Made by a program: the position numbers and the translations under genes | Shown: piece after piece, positions 28,410-38,503 of the stretch | Position numbering within the stretch: the first letter of the stretch is position 1 | How the letters are laid out: the number at the start of each line of letters is the position of its first letter | Assembly (NCBI RefSeq): GCF_014189505.1 | Contig: NZ_CP050301.1 | Coordinates: forward strand, 379,501 to 443,500 | Reading direction: 5' to 3' | DNA: 64,000 nt | Source: Phyllobacterium sp. 628 | Lineage (GTDB): Bacteria > Pseudomonadota > Alphaproteobacteria > Rhizobiales > Rhizobiaceae | The notes under the pieces: model-generated | Told to the model about the DNA's origin: nothing | Database searches by the model: none | What the model saw: the letters and a program-made list of their open reading frames with translations, nothing else

Positions 28410-31400
28410 CTAGGACAGGTCAGAAAGCAATCCGGCGGCCACCGCAAGCCGCGAGACCGTGAGATCCCCGCCTTCGACGATATTCACCATTCGCTGGCGC
28501 AATTCATCCACGCGCGCCCCACGATTGGCTATCCATTCCTTGGCCGGGTCCGGTTTCTTGCCATATTCGCTAAGCGCCGCTACGGCAATGCCGCGCCGTG
28601 CCTGCGAAATCAGGTCCGATGCACGCGCCAGCGCGATGCCGTCATAGTAATCGGCGACGGACACACCCCGCGCGGCCTCGACGATACGGCCGATGCGGAA
28701 TGCCTCGGAAATATCGAAATAGGCCTTGGCAGCACTGGCAATATCGGTGCCGGCTTGCTGTGCGACTGCAGCGATATCCGGGATGATCGGCGCAATTTCC
28801 AGCCGCGCCAGTTGCGCAGCCAGAGCAGCCGGCGCACCCTGTCCGGCATAATAAGCCGTATCATCACGCAACTGATTGCTCATGGAAAGCGGCAGCAGCT
28901 TCTCAAGTTTGGGCTGCAAGGTGCTGCGGGCAGTTTTGATTTCCCCGATTGCCGCCTCCAGTCCAATACCGCCGGTCCGGTTACGCAGGACCCACGCGGT
29001 TGTCCAGTTCAGCATCTGTGCCACTTTGGCGTAGAAGCCATTCTGCACATCGCCGGGCAATGTATTGTCCAGCGCATCAATATCGGCAAACAGTCCATCG
29101 ACCTCGAAACCATCACGCACGATCACATAGGCGCGGACAATATCCGGCGCCGATTGTCCCGTCAGATCAGCCAGACGGCTGACAAAGGTCGGACCGCCCC
29201 GGTTGATCGCGTCATTGGCAAGCTGCGTGGCAATGATTTCCCGGCGCAGGCGGTGCGTGCGGATTTCCTCGCCATAGCCTTCCTTCATCTGTCTGGGGAA
29301 ATAATCGAGCAGTCCCCGTTCCAGATAGGGATCGTCCGGCAGGTTGCTGGCCAGCAGCTGATCCGAAAGCACGATCTTGGCATAGGCCAGAAGAACGCCC
29401 AGCTCGGCGCGGCTAAGAGCAATGCCATCGGCCTGCCGTTCCGCCAGAGCCTTATCGTCAGGCAAGGTTTCCACCTTGCGGTTGAGCAGTTTCTTGGCTT
29501 CGAGTTCGCTCATGAAGCGCGACTGATAGGCAAGATCAGTCAATCCACGCCGCTGCGCCAGCGACAGAGCAAGAGTCTGCAGATAATTGTTGCGCAGGAC
29601 AAGATCACCAACTTCGTCGGTCATCGATTCCAGCAGCGTATCGCGCTTGTCACGCTGCAGCTTGCCGGCCCGCATGGCCTGAGCCAAGGCGATCTTGATA
29701 TTGACCTCAACGTCGGAGGTGTTCACACCAGCCGAATTGTCGATCGCATCGGAGTTGCAGCGTCCGCCAAGCAGACCGAACTCGATACGTGCCTTCTGCG
29801 TCACGCCAAGATTGGCACCCTCGCCGATGACCTTGGCCCGAACGTCGCTGCCGGTGATGCGAATCGCGTCATTGGCACGGTCGCCAACCTCTGCATCGCT
29901 TTCCAGCGTGGAGCGGATATAGGTGCCGATACCGCCGAACCAGAGGAGATCAACCGGCGCTTTCAGGATCGCCGTCATGATCTCGAACGGCGTCGCTGTC
30001 GTCTTGGCGAGGCCGATCACCTTGGCTGCCTCTTTGGACAGAGTGATCGATTTCTGCGAACGTGAGAACACACCGCCGCCCGCCGAAATCTTCGACTTGT
30101 CATAATCCTGCCAGCTCGAGCGCGGCAGATTGAACAGCCGCTGACGCTCTTTCATGCTCGCTTTCACATCCGGTTCCGGATCAATGAAAATATCGCGATG
30201 GTCAAACGCTGCCACGAGCTTGGTTTGCGGCGACAGCAGCATCCCGTTGCCGAAGACATCGCCGGACATATCACCCACACCCACAGCCACGAAGGGCACT
30301 TTCTGGATGTCGGTACCGATTTCGCGGAAGTGGCGCTTCACGGCTTCCCAGGCTCCGCGCGCGGTAATACCCATCTTCTTGTGGTCGTAACCGGCCGAAC
30401 CGCCTGAGGCGAACGCATCATCGAGCCAGAAGTCATGCGCCTGGCTGATTGCATTGGCGGTATCGGAGAAAGTTGCCGTGCCCTTGTCCGCTGCGACGAC
30501 GAAATAAGGATCATCACCATCGAGCCGCAGGATATTTGCCGGAGGCACCACGGTTTCGCCGTGCAGATTGTCAGTGACCGAAAGCAGGGTGGCAATGAAG
30601 GTAATATAGGCGGCGCGTCCCGCCTCGAAAATCGCATTGCGGTCGCCGCCCGTTGGCAGACGTTTCGGATAGAACCCGCCCTTGGCACCAACAGGCACGA
30701 TCACAGCATTCTTGACCTGCTGCGCCTTGACGAGACCCAGCACTTCCGTGCGGTAATCCTGTGCGCGGTCAGACCAGCGCAGACCACCTCGGGCGACCGG
30801 GCCGAAGCGCAGATGCACACCCTCGACTTCCGGTCCATAGACGAAGATTTCGCGATAAGGCCGTGGCTCCGGCAAGTCATCCAGTGCACGCGGATCGAGT
30901 TTGAAGGCCAGCGTCACACGCTCACTGCCATCTTCTTCCGGCGCGAAGGCATTGGTGCGCAATGTCGATTCGATCAGGTTGAGGAAGCGGCGCAGAATAC
31001 GGTCATCATCGAGGCTCGGCACGCCTTGCAGCGCCTCTTCGATGGCGCTGCGAATGGTTGACTGCTTGCGTTCGGACTGGGCGGCGGCGCCCTTTTGGGG
31101 ATTGAGCCGCTGTTCGAACAGACTGAATAATTGTTTGGCAATATCCGGGTAACGGTTGAGCGCGACCGCGATATAATCCTGCGAATAGGGAATACCAGCC
31201 TGTTGCAGATAGCGGCCATATGCACGCAGGATAATAATCTGCCGCGCGGTCAACTGGCCGGTCAGAGCGAGTGAATTGTAACCATCATTATCGGAAGCTC
31301 CGTTCCAGATACTGCGGAAAACCTCCTCGAAGAGATCGCCGTCATCGGCGAGATCGATGGCCAATCCCGACGTGCTGGTCAGCTCCATGTCGTGCACAAA

Positions 31401-33203
31401 CAGCGGGCTGCCGTCGGCGGCCGGCAATGCAAAGGTCTGTTCGCTGATGACACGGAAACCCATATTCTCCAGCAGAGGCACACGCTGCGACAGTGCAACC
31501 GCAGAGCCGTAATGATAGATTTTCAGGGAAGCGGCATTGGCGCCGTCCGTACGATGGCGGTAGAAATCTACGAACAGCGGATTGGTACGCGACAGACCGG
31601 CGATGCGGCTGGCGTCGACCAGCGCTTCATCCGGCGAAAAGTTCTCGCGATAGGAATCCGGGAATGCGGCAGCAAGTGATGAAAATTCGGCAAGGCCGCT
31701 GCGATCGCCAACTTCAGCCACAGCGTCTTCCCAGGTGCGAACGATAGCGCGCACGCTCTCTTCCAGTGTTTCACGCTTGACCTTGGGGAAGTCGTTATCC
31801 GCATGGCCGATTATGAAATGCACCCGCGCCAGATTGCCCTCCGGAAACGCCGGATAATAGGCGGAGACATGCCCTTCATAAACAGCGGCGAAATAGGATC
31901 CCATCTTCTCGCGTACAATGGAATCGTAGCGTTCGCGCGGAACATAGACGATGATCGAGGCAAACCGGCCGAACGGATCGATGCGCGGCAGCACCCGCAC
32001 ACGTGGGCGTTCTCCCAGAGCCAGAATGATTTCGGCATTGCGGGTCAATGTCTTGACGTCGATCTGGAATAGATCGTCACGCGGATAGCCTTCGAGCACC
32101 TTGATCAGCTGTTTGCCCGAATGATCCTCGCGGTTGAAACCAAGACGGCTGATGACACTTTCCGTCTTCGAACGCAGGTAGGGGATTTTCAGCACAGAGC
32201 GCGTATAGGCCCCTGATGTAAACAGACCGACGAACCGCAACTCGCCGCTCACCTTGCCTGCTGCGTCATAGGTCTTGACGCCGATATAATCCATATAGCC
32301 GCGGCGATGCACCAGCGACTTGGTATTTGCCTTGGTAACGATCAGGGGCTCCGGACCCGTGAGGAACGCGATGATTTGCGGCGTGGTCGTTACGCCCTGA
32401 TTGCCACGCTTGAGCACGCGGACATCGGGATCACGCAAAATGCCGAGGCCGGTTTTGCCTGAACGTTCCAGTTCGCCCTGGCTCCCATCGCCCTGATAGT
32501 CGTATTCGCGCACGCCGAGGAAAGTGAAATTATTGTCGCGCAGCCATTCCAGAAATTCGACCGCTTCTTCAGCCGCCGCCTTCTTCATGGGCGTCTTGCC
32601 GGTGCGGTAGGACTCAATTGCATCGCTGAGGCGGCTGACCATGGCAGCGCGGTCATTGACCGCTTCACGCACCTGTTTGAGTACAATGGTAAGCACTTCA
32701 ACCATGATTTCGCGTGCCGGTGCATCCAACGCCGGGACATGAATCTGCATGACCGAAACACGAGCCTCGTCCTTGCCGGGCTTGTCGGGTCCCGCAGCGC
32801 CGATGACTGCACCACTTTTCTTGTCGACATCCATGACCGGATGCAGGACCAGATAAACCGAACTGACACGCTCACTGATCTCGCCCAGCACCGAGTCGAG
32901 CAGGAAGGGCATATTGTCATTGATCAGCGTAACGACAGTAACCGGGCGGCCATCGCGATAGATCGCGCTGCCATCTGAAAGTTCGATCTGCGGCGCGCCT
33001 GATTTGAACTGGCTCAATGCATCCTGTGCAAGCTTTGCAGATGCGGTCAGGGCGCCGGCATCATAATCGGCAAGATCTTCCGCCGGAGCGCGGGCAAACA
33101 GCAATTCCTCAAATAGACCCGCCGAATGCTTTTTCTCCTTCGTGGCTTTTACTGTTTTTGACTTCGGAGCAACTTTTGCGCCCGATTTTTTCGTTGAAGC
33201 CAT
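28410..33203 (-). CDS. gdh: NAD-specific glutamate dehydrogenase (large, bacterial type)
   Basis: A 1597-residue member of the 180-kDa NAD-GDH class that deaminates glutamate to 2-oxoglutarate. The N-terminal two thirds hold ACT-like regulatory regions (VTLINDNMPFLLDSVLGEI); the catalytic domain includes GGLRWSDRAQDYRTEVLGLVKAQQVKNAVIVPVGAKGGF and the Rossmann-type VGVGDMSGDVFGNGM. The ATG at 33203 has GGGGAG 6 nt upstream and opens with a Lys/Ser/Thr-rich tail. The long antisense open frames across it are codon-bias artefacts. Confidence 0.96.
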   Translation of the reverse strand: MASTKKSGAKVAPKSKTVKATKEKKHSAGLFEELLFARAPAEDLADYDAGALTASAKLAQDALSQFKSGAPQIELSDGSAIYRDGRPVTVVTLINDNMPFLLDSVLGEISERVSSVYLVLHPVMDVDKKSGAVIGAAGPDKPGKDEARVSVMQIHVPALDAPAREIMVEVLTIVLKQVREAVNDRAAMVSRLSDAIESYRTGKTPMKKAAAEEAVEFLEWLRDNNFTFLGVREYDYQGDGSQGELERSGKTGLGILRDPDVRVLKRGNQGVTTTPQIIAFLTGPEPLIVTKANTKSLVHRRGYMDYIGVKTYDAAGKVSGELRFVGLFTSGAYTRSVLKIPYLRSKTESVISRLGFNREDHSGKQLIKVLEGYPRDDLFQIDVKTLTRNAEIILALGERPRVRVLPRIDPFGRFASIIVYVPRERYDSIVREKMGSYFAAVYEGHVSAYYPAFPEGNLARVHFIIGHADNDFPKVKRETLEESVRAIVRTWEDAVAEVGDRSGLAEFSSLAAAFPDSYRENFSPDEALVDASRIAGLSRTNPLFVDFYRHRTDGANAASLKIYHYGSAVALSQRVPLLENMGFRVISEQTFALPAADGSPLFVHDMELTSTSGLAIDLADDGDLFEEVFRSIWNGASDNDGYNSLALTGQLTARQIIILRAYGRYLQQAGIPYSQDYIAVALNRYPDIAKQLFSLFEQRLNPQKGAAAQSERKQSTIRSAIEEALQGVPSLDDDRILRRFLNLIESTLRTNAFAPEEDGSERVTLAFKLDPRALDDLPEPRPYREIFVYGPEVEGVHLRFGPVARGGLRWSDRAQDYRTEVLGLVKAQQVKNAVIVPVGAKGGFYPKRLPTGGDRNAIFEAGRAAYITFIATLLSVTDNLHGETVVPPANILRLDGDDPYFVVAADKGTATFSDTANAISQAHDFWLDDAFASGGSAGYDHKKMGITARGAWEAVKRHFREIGTDIQKVPFVAVGVGDMSGDVFGNGMLLSPQTKLVAAFDHRDIFIDPEPDVKASMKERQRLFNLPRSSWQDYDKSKISAGGGVFSRSQKSITLSKEAAKVIGLAKTTATPFEIMTAILKAPVDLLWFGGIGTYIRSTLESDAEVGDRANDAIRITGSDVRAKVIGEGANLGVTQKARIEFGLLGGRCNSDAIDNSAGVNTSDVEVNIKIALAQAMRAGKLQRDKRDTLLESMTDEVGDLVLRNNYLQTLALSLAQRRGLTDLAYQSRFMSELEAKKLLNRKVETLPDDKALAERQADGIALSRAELGVLLAYAKIVLSDQLLASNLPDDPYLERGLLDYFPRQMKEGYGEEIRTHRLRREIIATQLANDAINRGGPTFVSRLADLTGQSAPDIVRAYVIVRDGFEVDGLFADIDALDNTLPGDVQNGFYAKVAQMLNWTTAWVLRNRTGGIGLEAAIGEIKTARSTLQPKLEKLLPLSMSNQLRDDTAYYAGQGAPAALAAQLARLEIAPIIPDIAAVAQQAGTDIASAAKAYFDISEAFRIGRIVEAARGVSVADYYDGIALARASDLISQARRGIAVAALSEYGKKPDPAKEWIANRGARVDELRQRMVNIVEGGDLTVSRLAVAAGLLSDLS

Positions 33204-33308
33204 CAGAATCTCCCCCTGAACAGGCATTTCGGCTCATCATAGCCGTTGAAACTGCATTTTCGACTGCAAACTGCACGCTGGACGTAAAATTCACATGACA
33301 TGGTCCGG

Positions 33309-33941
33309 CTACAATTCAACCAAATGATCATCAAGTTCGTTGACATTGTCGGGACCAGCCGGAAAGTGGGTTTCCAGCAGCCGCCCCGCTTGCTCAATGG
33401 CTTTGAGAAAGCCCGAAGCGTGATCATCCTGCGCCGCATGGTTTGTCAGGATTGTGACGATTCCGTTCCACTCGTCCTGCGGCACTTTTGCATTGATACC
33501 GGCGTCAGCAACAACTTCCGCATAACGCTCTGCAAGCGAAACAAACAGCAGGATTCCGGTGCGTTTTTCCGTCAGATGCACATTGCGTGTCAGAAACTGC
33601 TGAACCGCATTCAGATGTGCCCGCTGATACAGGATACGCCTTGGAACAAAGCGCAGACTAAGCCCCGGAATGAACCGGAGCAGCAAGACTGCCGTCAGGA
33701 AAGCTGCCAGAATTGCCAGCCCGAACAGCGGCAAAGATATGCTGAACCAATACCAATGGGCAGCCAACGCCACAATGACAGCCGAAATCAGGATGCCGCA
33801 GGTCACCGCAAAACCGGCAACAAAAAAATAACTGTCGCTGCTGCGGGCGAGCACCGCATAGATTTCACCGCTGGTCCGGCTTTCAGCTTGGCGGATCGCT
33901 GCGGCAATGCGGGCGTGTTCGTCCTCATTCATCACTGACAT
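33309..33941 (-). CDS. TPM-domain membrane protein (second copy)
   Basis: A 210-residue protein with a short cytosolic N-terminus (MNEDEHARIAAAIRQAESRTSGEIYAVLA), two adjacent membrane segments at about 40-90 and a C-terminal TPM domain (RTGILLFVSLAERYAEVVADAGIN). It is the third gene of a lemA-TPM-TPM operon, 8 bases after the previous stop, with GGAG 5 nt before ATG 33941. Function unknown; TPM proteins have been tied to photosystem repair in plants and to membrane stress. Confidence 0.78.
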   Translation of the reverse strand: MSVMNEDEHARIAAAIRQAESRTSGEIYAVLARSSDSYFFVAGFAVTCGILISAVIVALAAHWYWFSISLPLFGLAILAAFLTAVLLLRFIPGLSLRFVPRRILYQRAHLNAVQQFLTRNVHLTEKRTGILLFVSLAERYAEVVADAGINAKVPQDEWNGIVTILTNHAAQDDHASGFLKAIEQAGRLLETHFPAGPDNVNELDDHLVEL

Positions 33942-33949
33942 ACTCTCTC

Positions 33950-34813
33950 CTACCAGCCTCCCGATGCGCCGCCGCCGCCGGACGATCCACCACCACCGGA
34001 AAAGCCGCCCCCGCCTCCGCCTGACCAGCCGCCACCCCCGCCAGAAGACCAGCCTCCGCCGGAACCATTGTCCCGGGAGGACTGCGTACTGATTACCATG
34101 CCGAGCCATTTGTAACGGCCCGGTCCAAGTTTCTGGCCAAAGATTGGCGCCATGATCGCCATGCCAAATCCGCCAAAGAAGATAAGGACCCAGATGGAAA
34201 TGAAGATGACGCCGAACCAATCGATATTGGAGAATTCCTCCTTGATATTACGCTTGGCCCGCGCTTCAAGTTCGGCTGAATCGCCCGACAAAACCTTCAG
34301 AATATCGTCGACCCCGCGGGAAATACCGCCGGAATAATCGCCTGAGCGAAAACCGGGAATGATGGCATTCTCGATGATCAGTTTTGAGAGAAGATCAGTC
34401 AGCGTGCCTTCCAGTCCATAGCCGACCTCGATCCGCACCTTGCGGTCATTCGGCGCGACGACGAGAAGAACGCCGTTGTTCTCCTGCTTCTGGCCAAGCG
34501 CCCAAGCCCGGTAAAGCCGGTTGGAATAGGGTTCTATCGCCTCGCCATCAAGGCTTGGAATGGTCACAACAACCACCTGATCCGATGATTTTGCCTCGAA
34601 CGCGGCCAGCTTCTGCGTGATCGCCTCGCGCGATGCCGCGTCAATAACGTTGGCGCCATCCACCACTCGTCCGGTAAGAGCGGGCAACTCCGCCGCAAAG
34701 GCATTGCCGAGATAAAAACTGAAAACAACCAATGCCAGTAGCAGGCTATACGCAACCCGTTGCAATAATGAATCGCGTACGGCGATAACCGCGCTTTGGC
34801 GCATGGTGCGCAT
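33950..34813 (-). CDS. TPM-domain protein, YgcG-like, with Gly/Ser-rich tail
   Basis: A 287-residue exported membrane protein: signal or anchor segment at about 18-40 (YSLLLALVVFSFYLGNAFA), TPM domain LTGRVVDGANVIDAASREAI ... DRKVRIEVGYGLEGTLTD, a membrane segment near 205-225, then a Gly/Ser/Trp-rich tail of about 40 residues. This order is that of YgcG/YeeC-like proteins, which commonly accompany LemA. It lies 9 bases after lemA. Confidence 0.85.
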   Translation of the reverse strand: MRTMRQSAVIAVRDSLLQRVAYSLLLALVVFSFYLGNAFAAELPALTGRVVDGANVIDAASREAITQKLAAFEAKSSDQVVVVTIPSLDGEAIEPYSNRLYRAWALGQKQENNGVLLVVAPNDRKVRIEVGYGLEGTLTDLLSKLIIENAIIPGFRSGDYSGGISRGVDDILKVLSGDSAELEARAKRNIKEEFSNIDWFGVIFISIWVLIFFGGFGMAIMAPIFGQKLGPGRYKWLGMVISTQSSRDNGSGGGWSSGGGGGWSGGGGGGFSGGGGSSGGGGASGGW

Positions 34814-34822
34814 GATGAAAGC

Positions 34823-35443
34823 CTAGAACTTGACTTGAGGTGTCTGCTTGGCCGAGTCGTCGATGGTAAAGGTCTGGAATGGCTCGCTGTTGGTATACCA
34901 GATCCATGTCCAGATAATCGTTGGCATGGTTCTCAGCGAGGTATTGTAGACACGCACCGCCTCGATGTAGTCACGGCGGGCAACCGCGATGCGGTTTTCA
35001 GTGCCTTCAAGCTGCGACTGCAACGCCAGAAAGTTCTGGTTGGACTTCAGGTCCGGATAATTTTCGACCACGGCCAGCAAGCGCGACAGTGCACCGGTCA
35101 GATTGGCCTGATTGTCCTGAAATGCCTTAAATGCATTGGGATCCTTCAGCGTGTCAGGCGTTACCTGTACCGATGTCGCCTTGGCACGGGCTTCGACCAC
35201 AGAGGTCAGCACGTCTTTTTCCTGAGCCGCATAACCTTTGACGGTTTCGACAAGATTGGGGATCAGATCGGCGCGTCGCTGATACTGATTCAGCACTTCA
35301 CTCCAGGCCGCCTTGGCCTGTTCTTCATTGGTCGGAATTGTGTTGAAACCGCATGCGGACAGCAGCGGCACGAGGACAACGAGAGCAAAAACCGAAAATA
35401 CATTCCGTGGCAAAATGCCGGTCGTAGACGCCATTTTTTGCAT
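34823..35443 (-). CDS. lemA: LemA family lipoprotein
   Basis: A 206-residue protein with a lipoprotein-type signal ending LLSACGFN, followed by the LemA domain: WSEVLNQYQRRADLIPNLVETVKGYAAQEKDVL, NQANLTGALSRLLAVVENYPDLKSNQNF and RRDYIEAVRVYNTSLRTMP. The long helices predict a coiled four-helix bundle. First gene of lemA-TPM-TPM, with GGAG 8 nt before ATG. Role undefined; probably a membrane-associated partner of the TPM proteins. Confidence 0.9.
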   Translation of the reverse strand: MQKMASTTGILPRNVFSVFALVVLVPLLSACGFNTIPTNEEQAKAAWSEVLNQYQRRADLIPNLVETVKGYAAQEKDVLTSVVEARAKATSVQVTPDTLKDPNAFKAFQDNQANLTGALSRLLAVVENYPDLKSNQNFLALQSQLEGTENRIAVARRDYIEAVRVYNTSLRTMPTIIWTWIWYTNSEPFQTFTIDDSAKQTPQVKF

Positions 35444-35582
35444 GAAACCCTCTCCTCAACTCTCATTTTCCCGACCGGATGGTCAGTTTGGAACGAAGCA
35501 GCGCAAGCCTAGCCATTTTTTGCTGCAAAAGGAACTGGCAAAGCGCTATGCTGCTCTGCAACAGGGATCAAGCGAAATCGCC

Positions 35583-35843
35583 ATGACTGCAAATGACAAA
35601 GATCAACAGGATGTAACAGAGTCGAAACGGATACTGGATCGCGTCAACCGCGAATCTGCTGCCGCTGGTAATTCGGTCATTGATCGCAACGTTGCCAGAG
35701 CCAAGAACCACTTCAATGCCGATGATGCCGATGCCGAAGACCCCATTGAGATATGGGGAACCCGTATCGGCCGGGTTCTGGGATTGCTAGTGCTCGTTGC
35801 AATGATTATCTGGGTGATCAGTTACACCACCGGAAAAAGCTGA
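35583..35843 (+). CDS. small single-pass membrane protein, unknown
   Basis: An 86-residue protein not assigned to a family. It is acidic and polar over the first 60 residues (DKDQQDVTESKRILDRVNRES; NADDADAEDP) and ends in one hydrophobic segment (IGRVLGLLVLVAMIIWVISY), so it is probably tail-anchored in the inner membrane. It precedes pdxY by 45 bases on the same strand. The ATG is chosen because coding character begins there. Confidence 0.65.
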   Translation: MTANDKDQQDVTESKRILDRVNRESAAAGNSVIDRNVARAKNHFNADDADAEDPIEIWGTRIGRVLGLLVLVAMIIWVISYTTGKS

Positions 35844-35888
35844 GCTGCCCCTTCCCCGCTTCGCCTGAACTCTTTCACGAGTATGCCT

Positions 35889-36773
35889 ATGACCGCTTCC
35901 GTTGCTCCCTCGTCCAATGCCGTCATCGTTATTTCCAGCCACGTGGTACGCGGTTCCGTCGGTAACCGCGCGGCTGTGTTCGCGCTTGAGACGCTGGGGC
36001 ATCCGGTTTGGGCGGTTCCAACTGTTATTTTGCCCTGGCATCCTGGACATGGCGCAGCCAAGCGCATCGTCCCGGAACCGCAGCAATTCGATGATCTGAT
36101 TGCCGACCTTGAGCGTGCGCCGTGGCTTGGCGAAGTGCGCGCCATCATGACTGGCTATCTCGGCAATGCTGCGCAGGCCACATCGGTCGCCCGCCTCGTC
36201 AAAAAGATCAAAGCTCAAAACAAGGACGTACTTTATCTCTGCGATCCGGTGATCGGCGATACCAAGGGTCTTTATGTCCCGGAAGCGACAGCCATCGGCA
36301 TCCGCGATGAGCTCATGCCGCTGGCGGACATTTCGACACCTAACCGCTTCGAGCTGGCATGGCTTGCCGGAGCAGATTTGCCCGATAACAAGGCGATCAT
36401 GCAGGCCGCTCTGCATGCGGGTCCGGGCACGATGCTGGTCACCTCAGCGCATCCCATGCTGGCAGGCGGAACGGGCAATCTTCTGGTCACACATTCCTTC
36501 GCCATGCTGGCCGAGCATCGCCTCGTTACGGGGCCGGCCAATGGGCTGGGCGACCTCACATCGGCGCTGTTTCTGGCGCGCATGCTTGCGGGTCTCGATC
36601 ACGAACAGATCCTGCAGCGAACCACTGCCTCCGTCTTCGAAATCATGGCCCGTTCGGCCAAACGTGGCGCGGACGAACTGATGCTGGAAGCCGATGCATC
36701 CAGCCTCTCAACGCCCATGGCGATGATCCAGATGCGCAGGCTCACCCATCCCAGCAAAGGCATCCGGGCCTGA
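35889..36773 (+). CDS. pdxY: pyridoxal kinase
   Basis: A 294-residue ribokinase-fold kinase phosphorylating pyridoxal in B6 salvage. N-terminal VISSHVVRGSVGNRAAVFALE, central YLCDPVIGDTKGLYVPE and the catalytic GPANGLGDLTSALFLARML are diagnostic. ATG 35889 (MTASVAP) fits the weak GAG site better than 35883. It leads a run with the GNAT gene 8 bases downstream. Confidence 0.92.
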   Translation: MTASVAPSSNAVIVISSHVVRGSVGNRAAVFALETLGHPVWAVPTVILPWHPGHGAAKRIVPEPQQFDDLIADLERAPWLGEVRAIMTGYLGNAAQATSVARLVKKIKAQNKDVLYLCDPVIGDTKGLYVPEATAIGIRDELMPLADISTPNRFELAWLAGADLPDNKAIMQAALHAGPGTMLVTSAHPMLAGGTGNLLVTHSFAMLAEHRLVTGPANGLGDLTSALFLARMLAGLDHEQILQRTTASVFEIMARSAKRGADELMLEADASSLSTPMAMIQMRRLTHPSKGIRA

Positions 36774-36781
36774 GCAACGCA

Positions 36782-37318
36782 ATGACAGTGCTCATCAGAC
36801 CATTGGAAGCTGCTGATATTGAGCGGGCCCGCACGATCGACAGTTCCTTTCAGGTGGAATCGCGGCTCGTCTTATCCGCTGCGGACGGTGTTATCGTGTA
36901 TCAAGCCATTCCTGTTGAACCTTACATCAAGCGTTACGATGAGGAAGACGAGCTGGCTGACTATATCGGCGCCAGCGACAAGGCAGCATTTCTTGCGCTG
37001 ATCGACCAGACACCTGCGGGTCTGCTGCAATTGTCGGAAAACTGGAACAATTACGCCCTCATCGACAACATCGCCGTCGATTCACAGTTCCGCAGAACGG
37101 GCATGGGGCGGATCCTGATCGATCAGGCCATCCAGTGGGCAAGATCGCGCGGCCTTGCCGGTGTCATGCTGGAAACGCAGGACAACAATGTTGCAGCCTG
37201 TACCTTCTACAGGCGTTGCGGTTTCACCCTGCGCGGTTTCGACACGGGTCTTTACGCAGCAATCCCGATGACACGCCCGGAAACTGCCCTATTCTGGTAT
37301 CTGACATTTGAGCCCTGA
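36782..37318 (+). CDS. GNAT family N-acetyltransferase
   Basis: A 178-residue acetyltransferase with the acetyl-CoA loop QFRRTGMGRILIDQAIQWA preceded by LIDNIAVD, and NNVAACTFYRRCGFTLRGFD. The pattern resembles streptothricin acetyltransferase-type GNATs (YALIDNIAVD), but the substrate here is unknown. Probably co-transcribed with pdxY. Confidence 0.82.
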   Translation: MTVLIRPLEAADIERARTIDSSFQVESRLVLSAADGVIVYQAIPVEPYIKRYDEEDELADYIGASDKAAFLALIDQTPAGLLQLSENWNNYALIDNIAVDSQFRRTGMGRILIDQAIQWARSRGLAGVMLETQDNNVAACTFYRRCGFTLRGFDTGLYAAIPMTRPETALFWYLTFEP

Positions 37319-37387
37319 GCCTCGCGCTTATATCTTGCGTACGAAAGACCAATTGATCTTCCCTCTGATCGGGATTAATGCACCATC

Positions 37388-38056
37388 ATGACCATGCTTC
37401 CTGAGAAACTGCTCACCGGTTATCGTAACTTCATGGCCCAGCGCTATGCCAACGAGACCTTGCGCTACAAGCAATTGGCCGAACAGGGCCAGACACCGGA
37501 AACACTCGTCATTGCCTGTTGCGACTCGCGCGCTGCGCCGGAAATCATCTTCGATACCAGTCCGGGCGAGATTTTCGTCATTCGCAATGTTGCCAATCTG
37601 GTGCCTCCCTATGCGCCGGATGGCGAGTACCACTCCACCTCGGCAGCGCTCGAATTTGCCGTGCAAAGCCTGAAGGTCAAGAACATCGTCGTTCTCGGCC
37701 ATGGTCGTTGCGGCGGTATCAAGGCAGCGCTCGATACGGAGAGCAAGCCGCTTTCCCCCGGTGATTTCATCGGCAAATGGATGAGCCTTGTCGCTCCTGC
37801 CGCCGAGGCCGTGGCTGCCAACAAATTGATGACACCGTTCGAACGCCAGACAGCGCTGGAGCGTATCTCGATCCGCTATTCACTGAAAAATCTGCGCAGT
37901 TTTCCCTGTGTCGATATTCTGGAAAAGAAGGGCCGGATCAGCCTGCATGGAGCCTGGTTCGATATTTCGACGGGCGAGCTCTGGGTCATGGATCCGGAAA
38001 CCGGCGATTTCCGCCGTCCCGAGCCGGAACTGGCCGAAGCTCAAACCGAAGAATAA
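37388..38056 (+). CDS. beta-class carbonic anhydrase
   Basis: A 222-residue zinc enzyme interconverting CO2 and bicarbonate. Zinc ligands are visible in CCDSRAAPE (Cys with the Asp-Arg dyad) and HGRCGGIKA (His and Cys). The length and RNVANLVPPY match bacterial beta-CAs. The small NTF2-like gene follows after 3 bases and is probably in the same operon. Confidence 0.94.
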   Translation: MTMLPEKLLTGYRNFMAQRYANETLRYKQLAEQGQTPETLVIACCDSRAAPEIIFDTSPGEIFVIRNVANLVPPYAPDGEYHSTSAALEFAVQSLKVKNIVVLGHGRCGGIKAALDTESKPLSPGDFIGKWMSLVAPAAEAVAANKLMTPFERQTALERISIRYSLKNLRSFPCVDILEKKGRISLHGAWFDISTGELWVMDPETGDFRRPEPELAEAQTEE

Positions 38057-38059
38057 TCC

Positions 38060-38470
38060 ATGCTGCGGTTGTTTCTGACGATTGCCATGCTTCTCGCGCT
38101 GGCTATGCCATCAATGGCTGATGACACGGCTGAAGCACTGGTCGAGCGCTGGTATGCGGCACTCATTGCAGCTGACAGGGCGCAATTCAATGACCTGCTG
38201 ACGAATGATGCGACCATTGTGCTTGAAGACATTGAACTCGAGCAGAACAAGCAGGAATTTCTCAATTCGCTTGGCGAGTGGGAGAATGCAGCAAAAGGCG
38301 CCACCATACGGCACCGTTTCGGTGCAATGGAGAATGGCAAGCTGACGGCTTTCGTCTGTTACCAGTTTCCCGAGAGCACCACCTATACCCGTGAGCTTTT
38401 CACCTTTCGCGATGGCAAAGTCAGCGGCAGCACCCAGGGCTCTCTCGGTGAAACCTGCGAAGGTTTTTGA
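38060..38470 (+). CDS. exported SnoaL/NTF2-like protein
   Basis: A 136-residue protein with a signal peptide (LFLTIAMLLALAMPSMA, cleaved near residue 20) and a mature domain with the NTF2/SnoaL pattern EALVERWYAALIAADRAQFNDLLTNDATI. Such folds bind small molecules or form accessory subunits; function unknown. The gene ends before a strong terminator. Confidence 0.7.
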   Translation: MLRLFLTIAMLLALAMPSMADDTAEALVERWYAALIAADRAQFNDLLTNDATIVLEDIELEQNKQEFLNSLGEWENAAKGATIRHRFGAMENGKLTAFVCYQFPESTTYTRELFTFRDGKVSGSTQGSLGETCEGF

Positions 38471-38503
38471 GGCATTGTTTCTAAAACGGTATGCTTTCAA
38501 GCA

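Noticed and set aside
28287-30065. A 592-codon plus-strand frame
   Set aside because: Antisense to the end of the NAD-glutamate dehydrogenase gene; same artefact.
35540-35565. A sigma-54-like TGGCA...TGC promoter before the small membrane protein
   Set aside because: GG and GC are 11 bases apart rather than the required 10.
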